A stretch of 64,000 nt of DNA from Streptomyces sp. NBC_00557 (GTDB taxonomy: Bacteria; Actinomycetota; Actinomycetes; Streptomycetales; Streptomycetaceae): assembly GCF_036345995.1 (NCBI RefSeq), contig NZ_CP107796.1:4526001-4590000 (forward strand), written 5' to 3'. Under the pieces are notes generated by a model. That model was not told the origin of the DNA. It was given only the letters and a program-made list of their open reading frames with translations, and made no database searches. Position numbers and translations under genes: made by a program. Below are positions 52,174 to 60,970 of the stretch, one piece after another; position 1 is the first letter of the stretch; each line of letters opens with the position of its first letter.

Positions 52174-54519
52174 GTGGTGGATCAGCTGACGCAGCACGAT
52201 CCGCGGCGGATCGGGCCGTTCGAGGTGCTGGGCCGGCTGGGTGCCGGCGGCATGGGGCTGGTCTATCTCGCGCGCTCGGCGTCCGGCCGGCGCGTGGCGA
52301 TCAAGACGGTGCGCACCGAGCTGGCCGAGGACCAGCTGTTCCGGGTGCGCTTCACCCGCGAGGTGGAGGCGGCCCGCGCGGTCTCCGGCTTCTACACGGC
52401 GGCCGTCGTGGACGCCGACCCGCGCGCCGCCGTGCCCTGGCTCGCGACCGCGTACGTCCCCGCGCCCTCCCTCGAGGAGATAGTGAACGACTGCGGGCCG
52501 CTCCCGGCCCAGGCTGTGCGCTGGCTTGCCGCGGGCGTCGCGGAAGCCCTCCAGTCCATCCACGGCGCCGGGCTGGTCCACCGCGACCTGAAGCCGTCCA
52601 ACGTGCTCGTGGTCGAGGACGGCCCCCGGGTGATCGACTTCGGCATCGCCTCCGGCGTCTCCAACACCCGGCTGACCATGACGAACGTCGCCGTCGGCAC
52701 CCCCGCCTACATGTCGCCGGAGCAGGCCAAGGACTCCCGCAGCGTCACCGGCGCCAGCGACGTCTTCTCCCTCGGCTCCACCCTCGTCTTCGCGGCCACC
52801 GGCCACCCGCCCTTCCACGGCGCCAACCCGGTCGAGACCGTCTTCATGCTGCTGCGCGAGGGCCCGGACCTCACCGGCCTGCCCGACGAGCTGCGCCCGC
52901 TGATCGAGGCCTGCATGCAGATGGAGGCCTCCGCCCGGCCCACCCCGGCCGACCTCCAGGCCCAGCTGGCGCCCCACCTCTTCGGCTCCGGCTCCGACGA
53001 CAGCGGCACCGCCTCCGCCTGGCTGCCCGAGAAGGCGGTCGCCCTCATCGAGGCCCGCAGCCGCGGCAGCCGCCCCGCCGCCAAGCCCGCCCCGGCCCCC
53101 ACCGGCGGCCCCCGCAGCGGCGGCCGCGCGGCCGTGCCCCCGCCGCCCCCCTACGACCCGCCGCCGGTCCCCGCCCCGGCCGTCGCCCCCGACACCGGCC
53201 CGGTCCGCCTCGCCGGCGCCGCCGTGCCCATCGGCCCCGGCCCGCGCGTCGCCGACGCCCGCGCCGCCGCCGTCAAGGCGCCCCCGCCGGAGGCCGGCCT
53301 GGTCGCCCACTGGTCCCGGCCGCGCCCCGGAGTCGCCGGCGCCGATCCTGCCGTACCGGCGGCGCCGCCCCAGCCCCCGGAGACGGCGAGCGGCTGGCGG
53401 CCCTGGCGGTTCCGCATGTCCAACGAGGTCTGGGGCACCCCCTCGGTCGACGGCGACCTGGTGTACGTCACCTCCTTCGAGGTGCACGCCCTGGACGTGG
53501 CCACCGGCCGGCGCCGCTTCAAGACCAGGGACGTCGCCTGGTCCATGGCGGTGGCGGACGGCCGTATCCACGCCTCCGACGGCCCGACCCTGTTCGCCCT
53601 GGACGCCCGCGAGGGCACCGACCTGTGGCGGCTGTCCACGGACGCCTGGGTGTACTCCCTCAACGCCGACCGCGGCACCGTCGTCACCGGGACCCGGGGC
53701 GGCGGCGTCCAGGCCTGGGAGGCGTCGAACGGGCAGAAGCTGTGGGAGATCGCCGGCTGCCAGACCGACTTCGAGTCACCCGAGTCCGGGCCCCTCGTCC
53801 ACGAGGGCACGGTGTACGTCTGGCAGGACGCCCGGCTGCGCGCCCTGGAGGCCCGCACCGGCGAGGAGCGCTGGTCGTACCCGGTCGGCGACGCGGCCTC
53901 CTGCGGCGGCGTACCGGTCCGCCTCGCCCCGGCTCCCGACGGTTACGTCTACGTCTCCGCCGGCACCCGCGTCCTCGCCGTCGAGGCGGCGAGCGGCATG
54001 GTCCGCTGGCACTTCGAGGCCCCCGCGGTCTTCCTCAGCCCGCCGGCCTTCGCCCCCGGCCCCGCGGTCACCGGCGGCGGCGTCTACCTCGCCGACTACC
54101 TGGGCACCGTCTACGCCCTCGACGCCACCGACGGCCGCGACCGCTGGCGCATCGCCACGGAGGCCCGCTCCTCCATCGAGCCGGTGCTCGTCGCGGCCGG
54201 CCATGTCCACGTGGGCAGCGGCAAGGGCCTGTACACGCTGGACGCGGTCACCGGCACGCCCAAGTGGCGCTTCCAGGCAGGCGGCGACGTCGTGGGCGCA
54301 CCCGCGGTGGCGGAGGGCCGTATCCACTTCGGCTCCACCGATCACCTGCTCTACACGCTGAAGGCGGACGACGGCCGCCTCCGCTGGAAACTGGCCACCG
54401 GCGGCGAGATCACCGGCTCCCCGGTCGTCAGAGACGGCGTGGTGTACGCCTGCAGCAAGGACCGCTGCGTGTACGCCCTGGACGCGGAGAAGGGCACGGG
54501 AACGGCCCGCACGGCGTGA
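52174..54519 (+). CDS. afsK: Serine/threonine protein kinase AfsK
   Basis: The product is 781 residues. Kinase domain 1-285: glycine loop LGAGGMG, Lys44 in [14 protein letters not shown] with Asp138, DFG at 155-157, and the activation loop [20 protein letters not shown]. With the GTG at 52174 as start, Thr168 falls exactly at the residue autophosphorylated in S. coelicolor AfsK, which supports this start. A Pro/Ala-rich linker (about 315-420) leads to seven PQQ-type propeller repeats such as [20 protein letters not shown]. No membrane helix is seen; AfsK is loosely held at the membrane inner face and phosphorylates AfsR. In S. coelicolor it also affects polar growth. Confidence 0.93.
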   Translation: MVDQLTQHDPRRIGPFEVLGRLGAGGMGLVYLARSASGRRVAIKTVRTELAEDQLFRVRFTREVEAARAVSGFYTAAVVDADPRAAVPWLATAYVPAPSLEEIVNDCGPLPAQAVRWLAAGVAEALQSIHGAGLVHRDLKPSNVLVVEDGPRVIDFGIASGVSNTRLTMTNVAVGTPAYMSPEQAKDSRSVTGASDVFSLGSTLVFAATGHPPFHGANPVETVFMLLREGPDLTGLPDELRPLIEACMQMEASARPTPADLQAQLAPHLFGSGSDDSGTASAWLPEKAVALIEARSRGSRPAAKPAPAPTGGPRSGGRAAVPPPPPYDPPPVPAPAVAPDTGPVRLAGAAVPIGPGPRVADARAAAVKAPPPEAGLVAHWSRPRPGVAGADPAVPAAPPQPPETASGWRPWRFRMSNEVWGTPSVDGDLVYVTSFEVHALDVATGRRRFKTRDVAWSMAVADGRIHASDGPTLFALDAREGTDLWRLSTDAWVYSLNADRGTVVTGTRGGGVQAWEASNGQKLWEIAGCQTDFESPESGPLVHEGTVYVWQDARLRALEARTGEERWSYPVGDAASCGGVPVRLAPAPDGYVYVSAGTRVLAVEAASGMVRWHFEAPAVFLSPPAFAPGPAVTGGGVYLADYLGTVYALDATDGRDRWRIATEARSSIEPVLVAAGHVHVGSGKGLYTLDAVTGTPKWRFQAGGDVVGAPAVAEGRIHFGSTDHLLYTLKADDGRLRWKLATGGEITGSPVVRDGVVYACSKDRCVYALDAEKGTGTARTA

Positions 54520-54661
54520 GCGCGGGCCGGTATGCCGAGGAAGGGGCGCGTGACGGCCGTCGTGCCGGGGGTCACGGAAGGGTTCCGGACGGCGGCCGTC
54601 CCAGGACTGACGCTACCGGCTGTACGCGAGACGCGCCATACGGTCACTCAGCGTATCGGGG

Positions 54662-54868
54662 TCAGCCCTTGAGGGAGTCGAGGAAGACGCTCCACGCGAG
54701 GGGGCGGAAGAGGAGTACGGGGCCGTCCTGGGCCTTCTTCGAGTCGCGGACGGGGATCACGGTGCCGGGGTGAGCGTCGGCCACTTCGACGCACTCGCCG
54801 CCGGTGCCGTTGCTGTAGCTGCTCTTGCGCCACACGGCCGTGTTCAGGTCAATCCCGGTGCTTGCCAT
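54662..54868 (-). CDS. DUF397 protein
   Basis: The product is 68 residues, starting MASTGIDLNTAVWRKSSYSN and continuing GTGGECVEVADAHPGTVIPV, the full DUF397 pattern (WxKSSYSxxxG-xCVEVA). In streptomycetes this small protein pairs with an HTH/DUF5753 regulator, as in whiJ- and abaA-type clusters, and may act as its toxin- or antagonist-like partner. The gene overlaps the upstream HTH gene by 20 bases. Confidence 0.92.
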   Translation of the reverse strand: MASTGIDLNTAVWRKSSYSNGTGGECVEVADAHPGTVIPVRDSKKAQDGPVLLFRPLAWSVFLDSLKG

Positions 54869-55700
54869 CTCGGTAGTCCTCTGCCGCAGCCTCGATGATC
54901 GCAAGGGACGCCTCAGGCGGCAGTGCGGCGGCCCTGAGCAGATCGTACGACTCACGGTACTGCTTCACGAGCAGTGGATAGTCGATGAGTTGGCCGCTGT
55001 GCAGGGACTCGGTGTACACGACCGGCGGTGCGTCCGCGAAGGTCATGAACCTGGTCGTGCCCATCATGAACGGATGGGCTCCGGTGGTTTGCGGGACGAT
55101 CTGCAGAATGGAGTGAGTGTTCCGGACCACCTGCGCGATGTGCTCCAGCAGTTCGGCCATCAGTGCATCGGGAAGGGCGGGTCGCCGGATCAGGGACTCG
55201 TCCAGGATTGCCCAGAACTTCGGCGGGTTCTCCGAGTCGAACAGCTTGGCCCGTTCCCTGCGGGCGTTGACCTTCTCCTCGACCTCCTTGTCAGAGGCCC
55301 GAGGCATGGCGGCACGAACGATCGCGCGGGCATAGGACGACGTCTGCAGCAGACCCGGCACCAGCATCGGCGCCCAGTCATCGATCGTCTCCGCGTGCCG
55401 CTCCATCTCCGCCACGTCCGCGAAGTACTCCGCATGCCCCGACTGCCGTGCCCTGCGGGCGTCTTCACAACGCCGCTCGAAAAACCCGTCCGTCTTCAGC
55501 ACCTTGTCGACGTGCCGGGCCAGATCCATCGGCATGCGCCGCTCACCGCGCTCGATCTGGCTCAGAAAGGGCACGCCCCGGAAGCTCCCCTCGGCCAACT
55601 GCTCCAGGGTGAGTCCGGCCAGTTCCCGTCGATAGCGCAACTCGGCGCCGTAGAAGGAGGGGACGTTGGCCGATGCGTCGGGGTCCTTGCGTGGGGGCAC
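54849..55700 (-). CDS. HTH regulator of the WhiJ/Scr1 type (XRE plus DUF5753)
   Basis: The product is 283 residues from a GTG. Helix-turn-helix in residues 15-60: LRYRRELAGLTLEQLAEGSF, FLSQIERGERRMPMDLARHV. The remainder is DUF5753: FADVAEMERHAETIDDWAPM, LVPGLLQTSSYARAIVRAAM, RPALPDALMAELLEHIAQVV. Such regulators control development or antibiotic production with a DUF397 partner. It stands with the DUF397 gene downstream and a divergent HATPase gene, the common three-gene module. Here the module separates afsK from afsS-afsR. Confidence 0.92.
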   Translation of the reverse strand: MPPRKDPDASANVPSFYGAELRYRRELAGLTLEQLAEGSFRGVPFLSQIERGERRMPMDLARHVDKVLKTDGFFERRCEDARRARQSGHAEYFADVAEMERHAETIDDWAPMLVPGLLQTSSYARAIVRAAMPRASDKEVEEKVNARRERAKLFDSENPPKFWAILDESLIRRPALPDALMAELLEHIAQVVRNTHSILQIVPQTTGAHPFMMGTTRFMTFADAPPVVYTESLHSGQLIDYPLLVKQYRESYDLLRAAALPPEASLAIIEAAAEDYRDGKHRD

Positions 55701-55819
55701 AACTGATCACCGCCGTTTGCCAGTTGCTCTGCGTAGCCGAAAGCCCTTCAAACGGTACCGGGACAGGCGTCACTGTGTGACTGATTCATCACAGAGAGCA
55801 CAGAAAGGCGTGTGACACC

Positions 55820-56416
55820 GTGCCGCCCGACTCCGTCTTCGACATCACCCTCTGCGTGGACGACCTGCGCGACGCCCTCTCCGTCCACGGCATCACCCTG
55901 CCGTCGCTCCGGGTGGACCTGCCGAGTTTCGCGGGCGCGTACCGGCCTCCGGCCGGCCTGGTCGCGCTGGGCAACTGCAACGCGGCTACGGCGCGCAGGC
56001 TGGCGGCGGTGCTGCGGGACGCCGGCACGGTGCCGGGCCGGCCCCCGCTGGACGTGGAGCTGCCCGCCCTGCCGGAGGCGCTCAAGGGCCTTCGCCGCAC
56101 CGTGCGGCGCTATCTGGGCGCGCCCTGCTCCGACGTCCAGCTCTGCGTCACCGAACTCGTCACCAACGTGATCCGGCATGTGGGGGAGGGGGTTCCGGTC
56201 CGTGTCCGGGTGGCCCGGACGTACGGCGGGCGCATCCGCGTCGAGGTCACGGACCCGGCCGGGCAGGCGCTGCCCGTGTCCCTGCCCGCCCCACCCGACG
56301 CCGAAGAAGGGCGCGGTCTCGCCCTGGTGGCGGCGGTGGCGCTGCGCTGGAGCGTGGAGCAGGGGGCGGAGGGCAAGACGGTGTGGTGCGAGCTGGGGGC
56401 GGACGCCGCGCCCTGA
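55820..56416 (+). CDS. HATPase-domain regulator of the whiJ-type module
   Basis: The product is 198 residues from a GTG. The ATPase N-box is DVQLCVTELVTNVIRHVGEG and the G2 region is EEGRGLALVAAVALRWSVEQ, with the terminal GKTVWCEL of RsbW-like proteins. The first 80 residues are an extension without a domain I know. It is divergent from the HTH/DUF397 pair and probably belongs to the same regulatory unit. Confidence 0.85.
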   Translation: MPPDSVFDITLCVDDLRDALSVHGITLPSLRVDLPSFAGAYRPPAGLVALGNCNAATARRLAAVLRDAGTVPGRPPLDVELPALPEALKGLRRTVRRYLGAPCSDVQLCVTELVTNVIRHVGEGVPVRVRVARTYGGRIRVEVTDPAGQALPVSLPAPPDAEEGRGLALVAAVALRWSVEQGAEGKTVWCELGADAAP

Positions 56417-56425
56417 CAACACGAC

Positions 56426-56460
56426 GGCCGCGGCGGCTCCCCCTCGGCGCCGCCGCGGCC
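56426..56460. terminator. Bidirectional terminator between HATPase and afsS
   Basis: GGCCGCGGCGGC and GCCGCCGCGGCC form a perfect 12-bp stem around TCCCCCTCGGC, between the convergent ends of the HATPase gene and afsS. Confidence 0.75.
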
Positions 56461-56482
56461 GGTCCCCCGCGTGGGAGGTGGC

Positions 56483-56662
56483 TCAGCTGGGGTCGGACGT
56501 GATGTGGACGTTGTCCGGCGTGACCGTGCCGGTGCCGCTGTCCTTGGCGTCGGTGATGTGCACGTTGTCCGGCGTGACCGTGCCGGTGCCGCTGTCCTTG
56601 GCGTCGGTGATGTGGACGTTGTCCGGCTGGACGGCCTGCCCGTCCTTCTTGGCGTCGCTCAT
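56483..56662 (-). CDS. afsS: Small regulatory protein AfsS
   Basis: This 59-codon gene starts MSDAKKDGQAVQ and consists of three copies of PDNVHIT, separated by DAKDSGTGTVT, ending SDPS. The repeated TPDNVHITD units are the hallmark of AfsS, the small protein whose overproduction stimulates antibiotic synthesis in Streptomyces. GGGAGGGAA lies 6 bases before the ATG. It sits just downstream of afsR on the same strand, as in S. coelicolor, where AfsR activates it. Each repeat has the same length and nearly the same bases (18-codon period), so copy-number change is likely between strains. How AfsS works is not known. Confidence 0.9.
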   Translation of the reverse strand: MSDAKKDGQAVQPDNVHITDAKDSGTGTVTPDNVHITDAKDSGTGTVTPDNVHITSDPS

Positions 56663-56827
56663 GGCGCTTCCCTCCCGTTTGGTGCTGAACGTGGGGTGCT
56701 CGTCCGGCCGTTCCCCCGATGGACGGCCGGACGAGCAACGGATCGCCCAACCTTAGATCGTCAGGACGGGCGACCTCACCGCCGTGTGCCCCCCGACGCG
56801 ACGGCCCGACACGACGAGAGTGCCGTG

Positions 56828-56849
56828 GGGCGATAAACGAACGATGAAC
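56828..56849 (-). promoter_or_regulatory. AfsR/PhoP-type operator (two 11-nt repeats) before afsS
   Basis: On the minus strand GTTCATCGTTC and GTTTATCGCCC are directly adjacent with an 11-base period, the shape of the overlapping AfsR and PhoP sites known at afsS in S. coelicolor. The site lies 166 bases before the afsS start and 13 bases after the afsR stop. A TAAGGT box on the minus strand (56752-56757) is a possible further -10. Confidence 0.6.
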
Positions 56850-56861
56850 GTGCCGGCCGGC

Positions 56862-59837
56862 TCAGGCCGCCGCGGTCTGCGCCATCAGCGCCCGGACCGT
56901 CTCGGCCTCCGGGGAGCGCAGCGACTGGTAGATGGAGAGGGCCTCCTGCCAGCACACCCGGGCCCGCCCGGACTGCCCGATGTCGTCGAGTGCCCGGCCG
57001 AGGACGGTGAGCACGTTCCCCCGCCGCCACTCGCCGCCGATCCCGCGGAGCACGGTCAGCGCGGCCTCCGCGTTCGTCGAGGCCTGTGTGGGCCGCCCGG
57101 CCGCCAGGTCGAGTTCCGCGAGCCGGAACAGCGTCATGCCCTCCCACAGCCGGTGGCGGCTCTCGCGGAAGACGCCGAGCGCCTCCTGCAGCCGCTCGGT
57201 CGCCTCGACGTGCCGGCCGTTCTCCGTGAGCGCCATGCCCAAGGCGTACCGCCCGTTGGCGCTCTTCACGGCGTGGCCGAGGGTCTCGTACATGTCGACG
57301 CCCTGCTGGGCCAGTTCGACGGCGCTGTGGGGCCGCCCCGTCACCAGGTGGATACGCGACAGGTTGCACAGCACGCTGGCCTCGCCGGCCCGGTCCTCGC
57401 AGTCCCGGAAGTCCGCGAGCGCCCGCTTGAGGTGCGCTTCGGCGTCGGCGTAGCGGCGCTGGTAGAAGGCGATGGCCCCGCGGATGTTGGCCGCCCAGCA
57501 GCGGGCCAGCGGATCACTGAAGGAGTCGCCCAGGCGCAGGGAGTCCTCGGCGGACTCGTCCGCCTCCGTGAACCGCCCCGACAGCTGGTGGGCGTTGGCC
57601 AGGACCACCGCCGCCCGCACCTGAGCGCGCCGGTCCCCGCAGGTGCGCGCCGCGTCGCGCAGTGCGATCGCCGCGGCGTCGTACTCCCGTGAGTTGGCCC
57701 CGGACTCGGTCAGGTCGACGGCGGCCCACAGCAGGTCGATGGCGCGCAGCAGCGTGCTCGGACCCGTGAACTGGCGCACGCAGGCGAGCAGGGACACGGC
57801 CTCCGCGTACAGCCAGTCCTGGGCCTGGCGGCGGGACGCGAAGCCGAGCCCCGGATAGTCGGTGGGCTGCAGATGGTCCACGACCCGGTCCCCCGGCCGC
57901 TCCATCGCATAGACCTGGGCCGCCGTGGCCAGGTAGAAGTCCAGCAGGCGCGACATCGCGGCGTCCCGTTCCCCGGGCGGCTGCTCGTCGCGCTCCGCGC
58001 AGGCACGCGCGTAGAGCCGGACCAGGTCGTGGAACCGGTAGCGGCCGGGCGCCGCGGACTCCAGCAGGGACGTGTCCACCAGGGACTCCAGGAGGTCCTC
58101 GGTCTCCTCCGCCGGCAGGTCCAGGACCGCCGCCGCGGCCGCGAGGGAGATGTCCGGGCCGTCCGCCAGGCCCAGCAGCCGGAACGCCCTCGCCTGGGCC
58201 GGCTCCAGCTGGCCGTAGCCGAGCTCGAAGGTGGCCTTCACCGCCAGGTCGCCCGCCTGGAGTTCGTCCAGGCGGCGGCGTTCGTCGGCCAGCTTCGCCG
58301 CCAGGACGGACACGGTCCAGGTGCGGCGCGCGGCGAGGCGGGACGCCGCGATGCGGATCGCCAGCGGCAGGAACCCGCAGGCCGCCACCACGTCCAGCGC
58401 CGCCTCCCGTTCCGCGGCGACCCGTTCCTCGCCCACGATCTTCGTGAACAGCGCCAGCGCCTCGTCCGGGGACATCACGTCGAGGTCGACCAGGTGGGCG
58501 CCGGCCAGGTCGACCATGCGGACGCGGGAGGTGACCAGGGCCGCGCAGCCCTCGGTGCCGGGCAGCAGGGGGCGTACCTGGGCCGCGTCCTTGGCGTTGT
58601 CCAGCAGGACCAGGACCCGGCGGCCGTCCAGGACGGAGCGGTACAGGGCCGCCCGTTCGTCCAGGGAGTCGGGGATCGCCGAGTCGGCCGTGCCGAGGGC
58701 GCGCAGGAAGGAGCCGAGGACCGTCTCCGGTTCGGCCGGGCGGGGGCCCGCGCCCTGGAGGTCGACGTAGAGCTGGCCGTCGGGGAAGGCGCTCCTGGCC
58801 CGGTGGGCCACATGGACCGCCAGGGTCGTCTTGCCCACCCCGCCGATGCCGGCAAGCGCCGACACCGCCATCACCCGGCCCCCGGCGTCGGGCGCCTCGG
58901 ACGCCGACGCCAGCACGTCGCTCAGTTCGGCGACGAAGGACGCCCGGCCGGTGAAGTCGGGCACGGAGGCGGGGAGTTGCGCGGGCCGGACCGGGACCGC
59001 CGCCGGTTCCGCCGCCGGGGACGACGGTTCGGCCAGGGCCGGGTCCGCCTGGAGGATCCGCTGCTGGAGCTCGCGCAGGCCGGGGCGGGGGTCGACGCCC
59101 AGCTCCTCGGCCAGCAGGCGGCGGGTGTCGGCGTAGACGGCCAGGGCCTCCGCCTGGCGGCCGCTGCGGTACAGGGCGAGCATCAGCAGTTCGCGCAGCC
59201 GCTCCCGCAGGGGGTGCGCGGCCGTGAGCGCCGTGAGTTCCGAGACCGCCTCCGCGTGGCAGCCCTGCTCCAGGTCCATGTCCAGGCGGGATTCGAGCAG
59301 GCCGAGGCGCCATTCCTCCAGGCGGACCCGCTGGGTCTCGGCGTAGGGGCCGGGAACGCCGGCCAGCACCTCGCCGTCCCACAGGGCCAGGGCCTCGTTC
59401 AGCAGCGCGCGGGCGCGGCACAGGTCGCCGGCGGCCCGTGCCTTGTCCGCCTGGGCCGCGAGGTTCTGGGCGACCGCCAGGTCCAGCGCGCCCTCGCCGA
59501 GCCCGCGCACCGCGTAACCGCCGGACTCGCTGACCAGGACGCCGGGGGGCAGGACCTTGCGCAGCCGCGAGGCGTACGTGCGCACCGCCGCCAGCGCCTG
59601 CGACGGCGGCTCGTCGCCCCAGAGGGCGTCGATGAGCTCCGCCGCGGTCGCCGTACGGCCCTCGCGCAGCAGCAGGGCGGCCAGCAGGGCGCGCTGCTGG
59701 GGCGAACCCGTGCCGATCTGCTCCCCGCCGCGCCAGGCCCGCACCGGACCGAGCACACCGAACCGCAGCGCCTCCGGCTCCGTGACGGCCACGGAGCCGG
59801 AACGCCGCTGCTCAGGCACTCGCGGCCCACCGTCCAT
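56862..59837 (-). CDS. afsR: Global SARP-type regulator AfsR
   Basis: The product is 991 residues (S. coelicolor AfsR has 993) and begins MDGGPRVPEQRRSGSV. Domain order: OmpR-type DNA-binding domain (about 25-110, LRFGVLGPVRAW, AAVRTYASRLRKVL), BTAD (115-265), NB-ARC ATPase (295-600) with Walker A GIGGVGKTT (Lys336) and Walker B RRVLVLLDN, and C-terminal TPR-like repeats. AfsK and other kinases phosphorylate it; it then binds ADP/ATP and activates afsS. The C-terminal third is much less conserved than the rest compared with the S. coelicolor sequence I recall. Confidence 0.94.
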   Translation of the reverse strand: MDGGPRVPEQRRSGSVAVTEPEALRFGVLGPVRAWRGGEQIGTGSPQQRALLAALLLREGRTATAAELIDALWGDEPPSQALAAVRTYASRLRKVLPPGVLVSESGGYAVRGLGEGALDLAVAQNLAAQADKARAAGDLCRARALLNEALALWDGEVLAGVPGPYAETQRVRLEEWRLGLLESRLDMDLEQGCHAEAVSELTALTAAHPLRERLRELLMLALYRSGRQAEALAVYADTRRLLAEELGVDPRPGLRELQQRILQADPALAEPSSPAAEPAAVPVRPAQLPASVPDFTGRASFVAELSDVLASASEAPDAGGRVMAVSALAGIGGVGKTTLAVHVAHRARSAFPDGQLYVDLQGAGPRPAEPETVLGSFLRALGTADSAIPDSLDERAALYRSVLDGRRVLVLLDNAKDAAQVRPLLPGTEGCAALVTSRVRMVDLAGAHLVDLDVMSPDEALALFTKIVGEERVAAEREAALDVVAACGFLPLAIRIAASRLAARRTWTVSVLAAKLADERRRLDELQAGDLAVKATFELGYGQLEPAQARAFRLLGLADGPDISLAAAAAVLDLPAEETEDLLESLVDTSLLESAAPGRYRFHDLVRLYARACAERDEQPPGERDAAMSRLLDFYLATAAQVYAMERPGDRVVDHLQPTDYPGLGFASRRQAQDWLYAEAVSLLACVRQFTGPSTLLRAIDLLWAAVDLTESGANSREYDAAAIALRDAARTCGDRRAQVRAAVVLANAHQLSGRFTEADESAEDSLRLGDSFSDPLARCWAANIRGAIAFYQRRYADAEAHLKRALADFRDCEDRAGEASVLCNLSRIHLVTGRPHSAVELAQQGVDMYETLGHAVKSANGRYALGMALTENGRHVEATERLQEALGVFRESRHRLWEGMTLFRLAELDLAAGRPTQASTNAEAALTVLRGIGGEWRRGNVLTVLGRALDDIGQSGRARVCWQEALSIYQSLRSPEAETVRALMAQTAAA

Positions 59838-60044
59838 GCGTTGGTCCCCCTCGGCATCACGAACAACCCCGTCAGTTTGCCTTGTTCGGGCCGGTTCCGT
59901 CAGCCGTCGGAGACGCCGATCACAGGGCGCCGCGCTTCGGTCCACAAAGCCCTCACACCCTCTTCGCACACCGACAAGAGCTGACGGGCGGTCAACTACG
60001 GTCTCACTGCGTGAAGAACGACGCCGGATGCCGGGGGCCGGCCG

Positions 60045-60440
60045 TCAGTCCGTCAGGTCCACCCGGACCGTCAGCAGGTCCGTGCCCAGGGCCCGTACCG
60101 CCGTGCTGTTGAGGCGGGGCAGGGAGCGCAGGCGGGCCACCGGGTCGTCGTCCGGGAGGAGATGGGCGGTGCCGTGGTGCCAGCGGCCCGCGACGCGGAC
60201 GCGGACCCTGGGGTCGGCCTGGATGTTGCGGACGTACTGGGACTTGTGGCCGAACTCGGAGACCAGCCAGAAGGAGTCGCCGATCCTTCGCCCGCCGACC
60301 GGCGTCCGCCGGGGCAGGCCGGAGGCGCGGCCGGTCGTCTCCAGGAGGGTCTGGAACGGCAGCCGCCGGACCAGGGGGTTGGCGAGGTGCCGCTGGAAGG
60401 CGGTCACCACGCGGTGCTTGCGGTCTGCGGGGGCTGGCAT
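60045..60440 (-). CDS. Deazaflavin (F420)-dependent nitroreductase-family protein
   Basis: The product is 131 residues, DDN-like split barrel. Characteristic are LLETTGRASGLPRRTPVGGR (the TxGRxSGxxRxTP motif that holds F420), FWLVSEFGHKSQYVRNIQAD and PRVRVRVAGRWHHGTAHLLP. Members reduce nitro-imidazoles, quinones or other substrates with reduced F420. The natural substrate is unknown. ATG at 60440. Confidence 0.9.
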   Translation of the reverse strand: MPAPADRKHRVVTAFQRHLANPLVRRLPFQTLLETTGRASGLPRRTPVGGRRIGDSFWLVSEFGHKSQYVRNIQADPRVRVRVAGRWHHGTAHLLPDDDPVARLRSLPRLNSTAVRALGTDLLTVRVDLTD

Positions 60441-60581
60441 GCCGGTCGCTCTCCTGGTCTGACGGTGAGGGGACGGGGATGGTGTGGCGGCTCGGTGCGG
60501 GGCGTGTGGTCTCCCGACATCCCGCCGGCTGCCGCGTGTTAGCCTCCCCCGCGGTCGAGATCGATGCAACGGGGGAGCCTG

Positions 60582-60959
60582 ATGGGCGCGTCTTCGGACG
60601 GCTACACGGTCAGGTCCGGGATGTCCGGACAGGCGAAGGACCTGGACGCCGCGGGTGACGACGCGGGCAGGATCGCGCAGGCGATCGAGCCCGGCATGTG
60701 CTACATGGACGACGCGCTCGGCGGCCCGGATGCCGCCGCCGCGTTCAACGCGTACGCCGCCGCCTGGGAGGCGGAGGCCAAGGCCCTGGAGTCGGCGCTG
60801 CACGAACTGGCCGACAAGGTACGGCTGTCGAAGGGCGCGTACCACGGCAGTGACAGCCTCGTCGGCACGAGCGCGGACAGCGTGGCCGTCGGGGACGGCC
60901 GCCTCGTCGGCACCATGCCCGCCCGGGCCGGCCGGCCGTCGGCGCTGGCCGGTTACTGA
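60582..60959 (+). CDS. WXG100/ESAT-6-like small helical protein
   Basis: The product is 125 residues from the ATG at 60582, with GGGGGAG four bases upstream. It begins GASSDGYTVRSGMSGQAKDL, with two helices joined near LGGPDAAAAFNAYAAAWEAE; a single Trp lies in AAAWEAE instead of the strict WxG turn. The size and helix-turn-helix hairpin pattern fit WXG100-type partners of type VII secretion substrates. Eleven bases separate it from the large protein downstream, so they form one transcript. It could guide the downstream protein to the secretion machine. Confidence 0.7.
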   Translation: MGASSDGYTVRSGMSGQAKDLDAAGDDAGRIAQAIEPGMCYMDDALGGPDAAAAFNAYAAAWEAEAKALESALHELADKVRLSKGAYHGSDSLVGTSADSVAVGDGRLVGTMPARAGRPSALAGY

Positions 60960-60970
60960 GGGCGCGGGCG

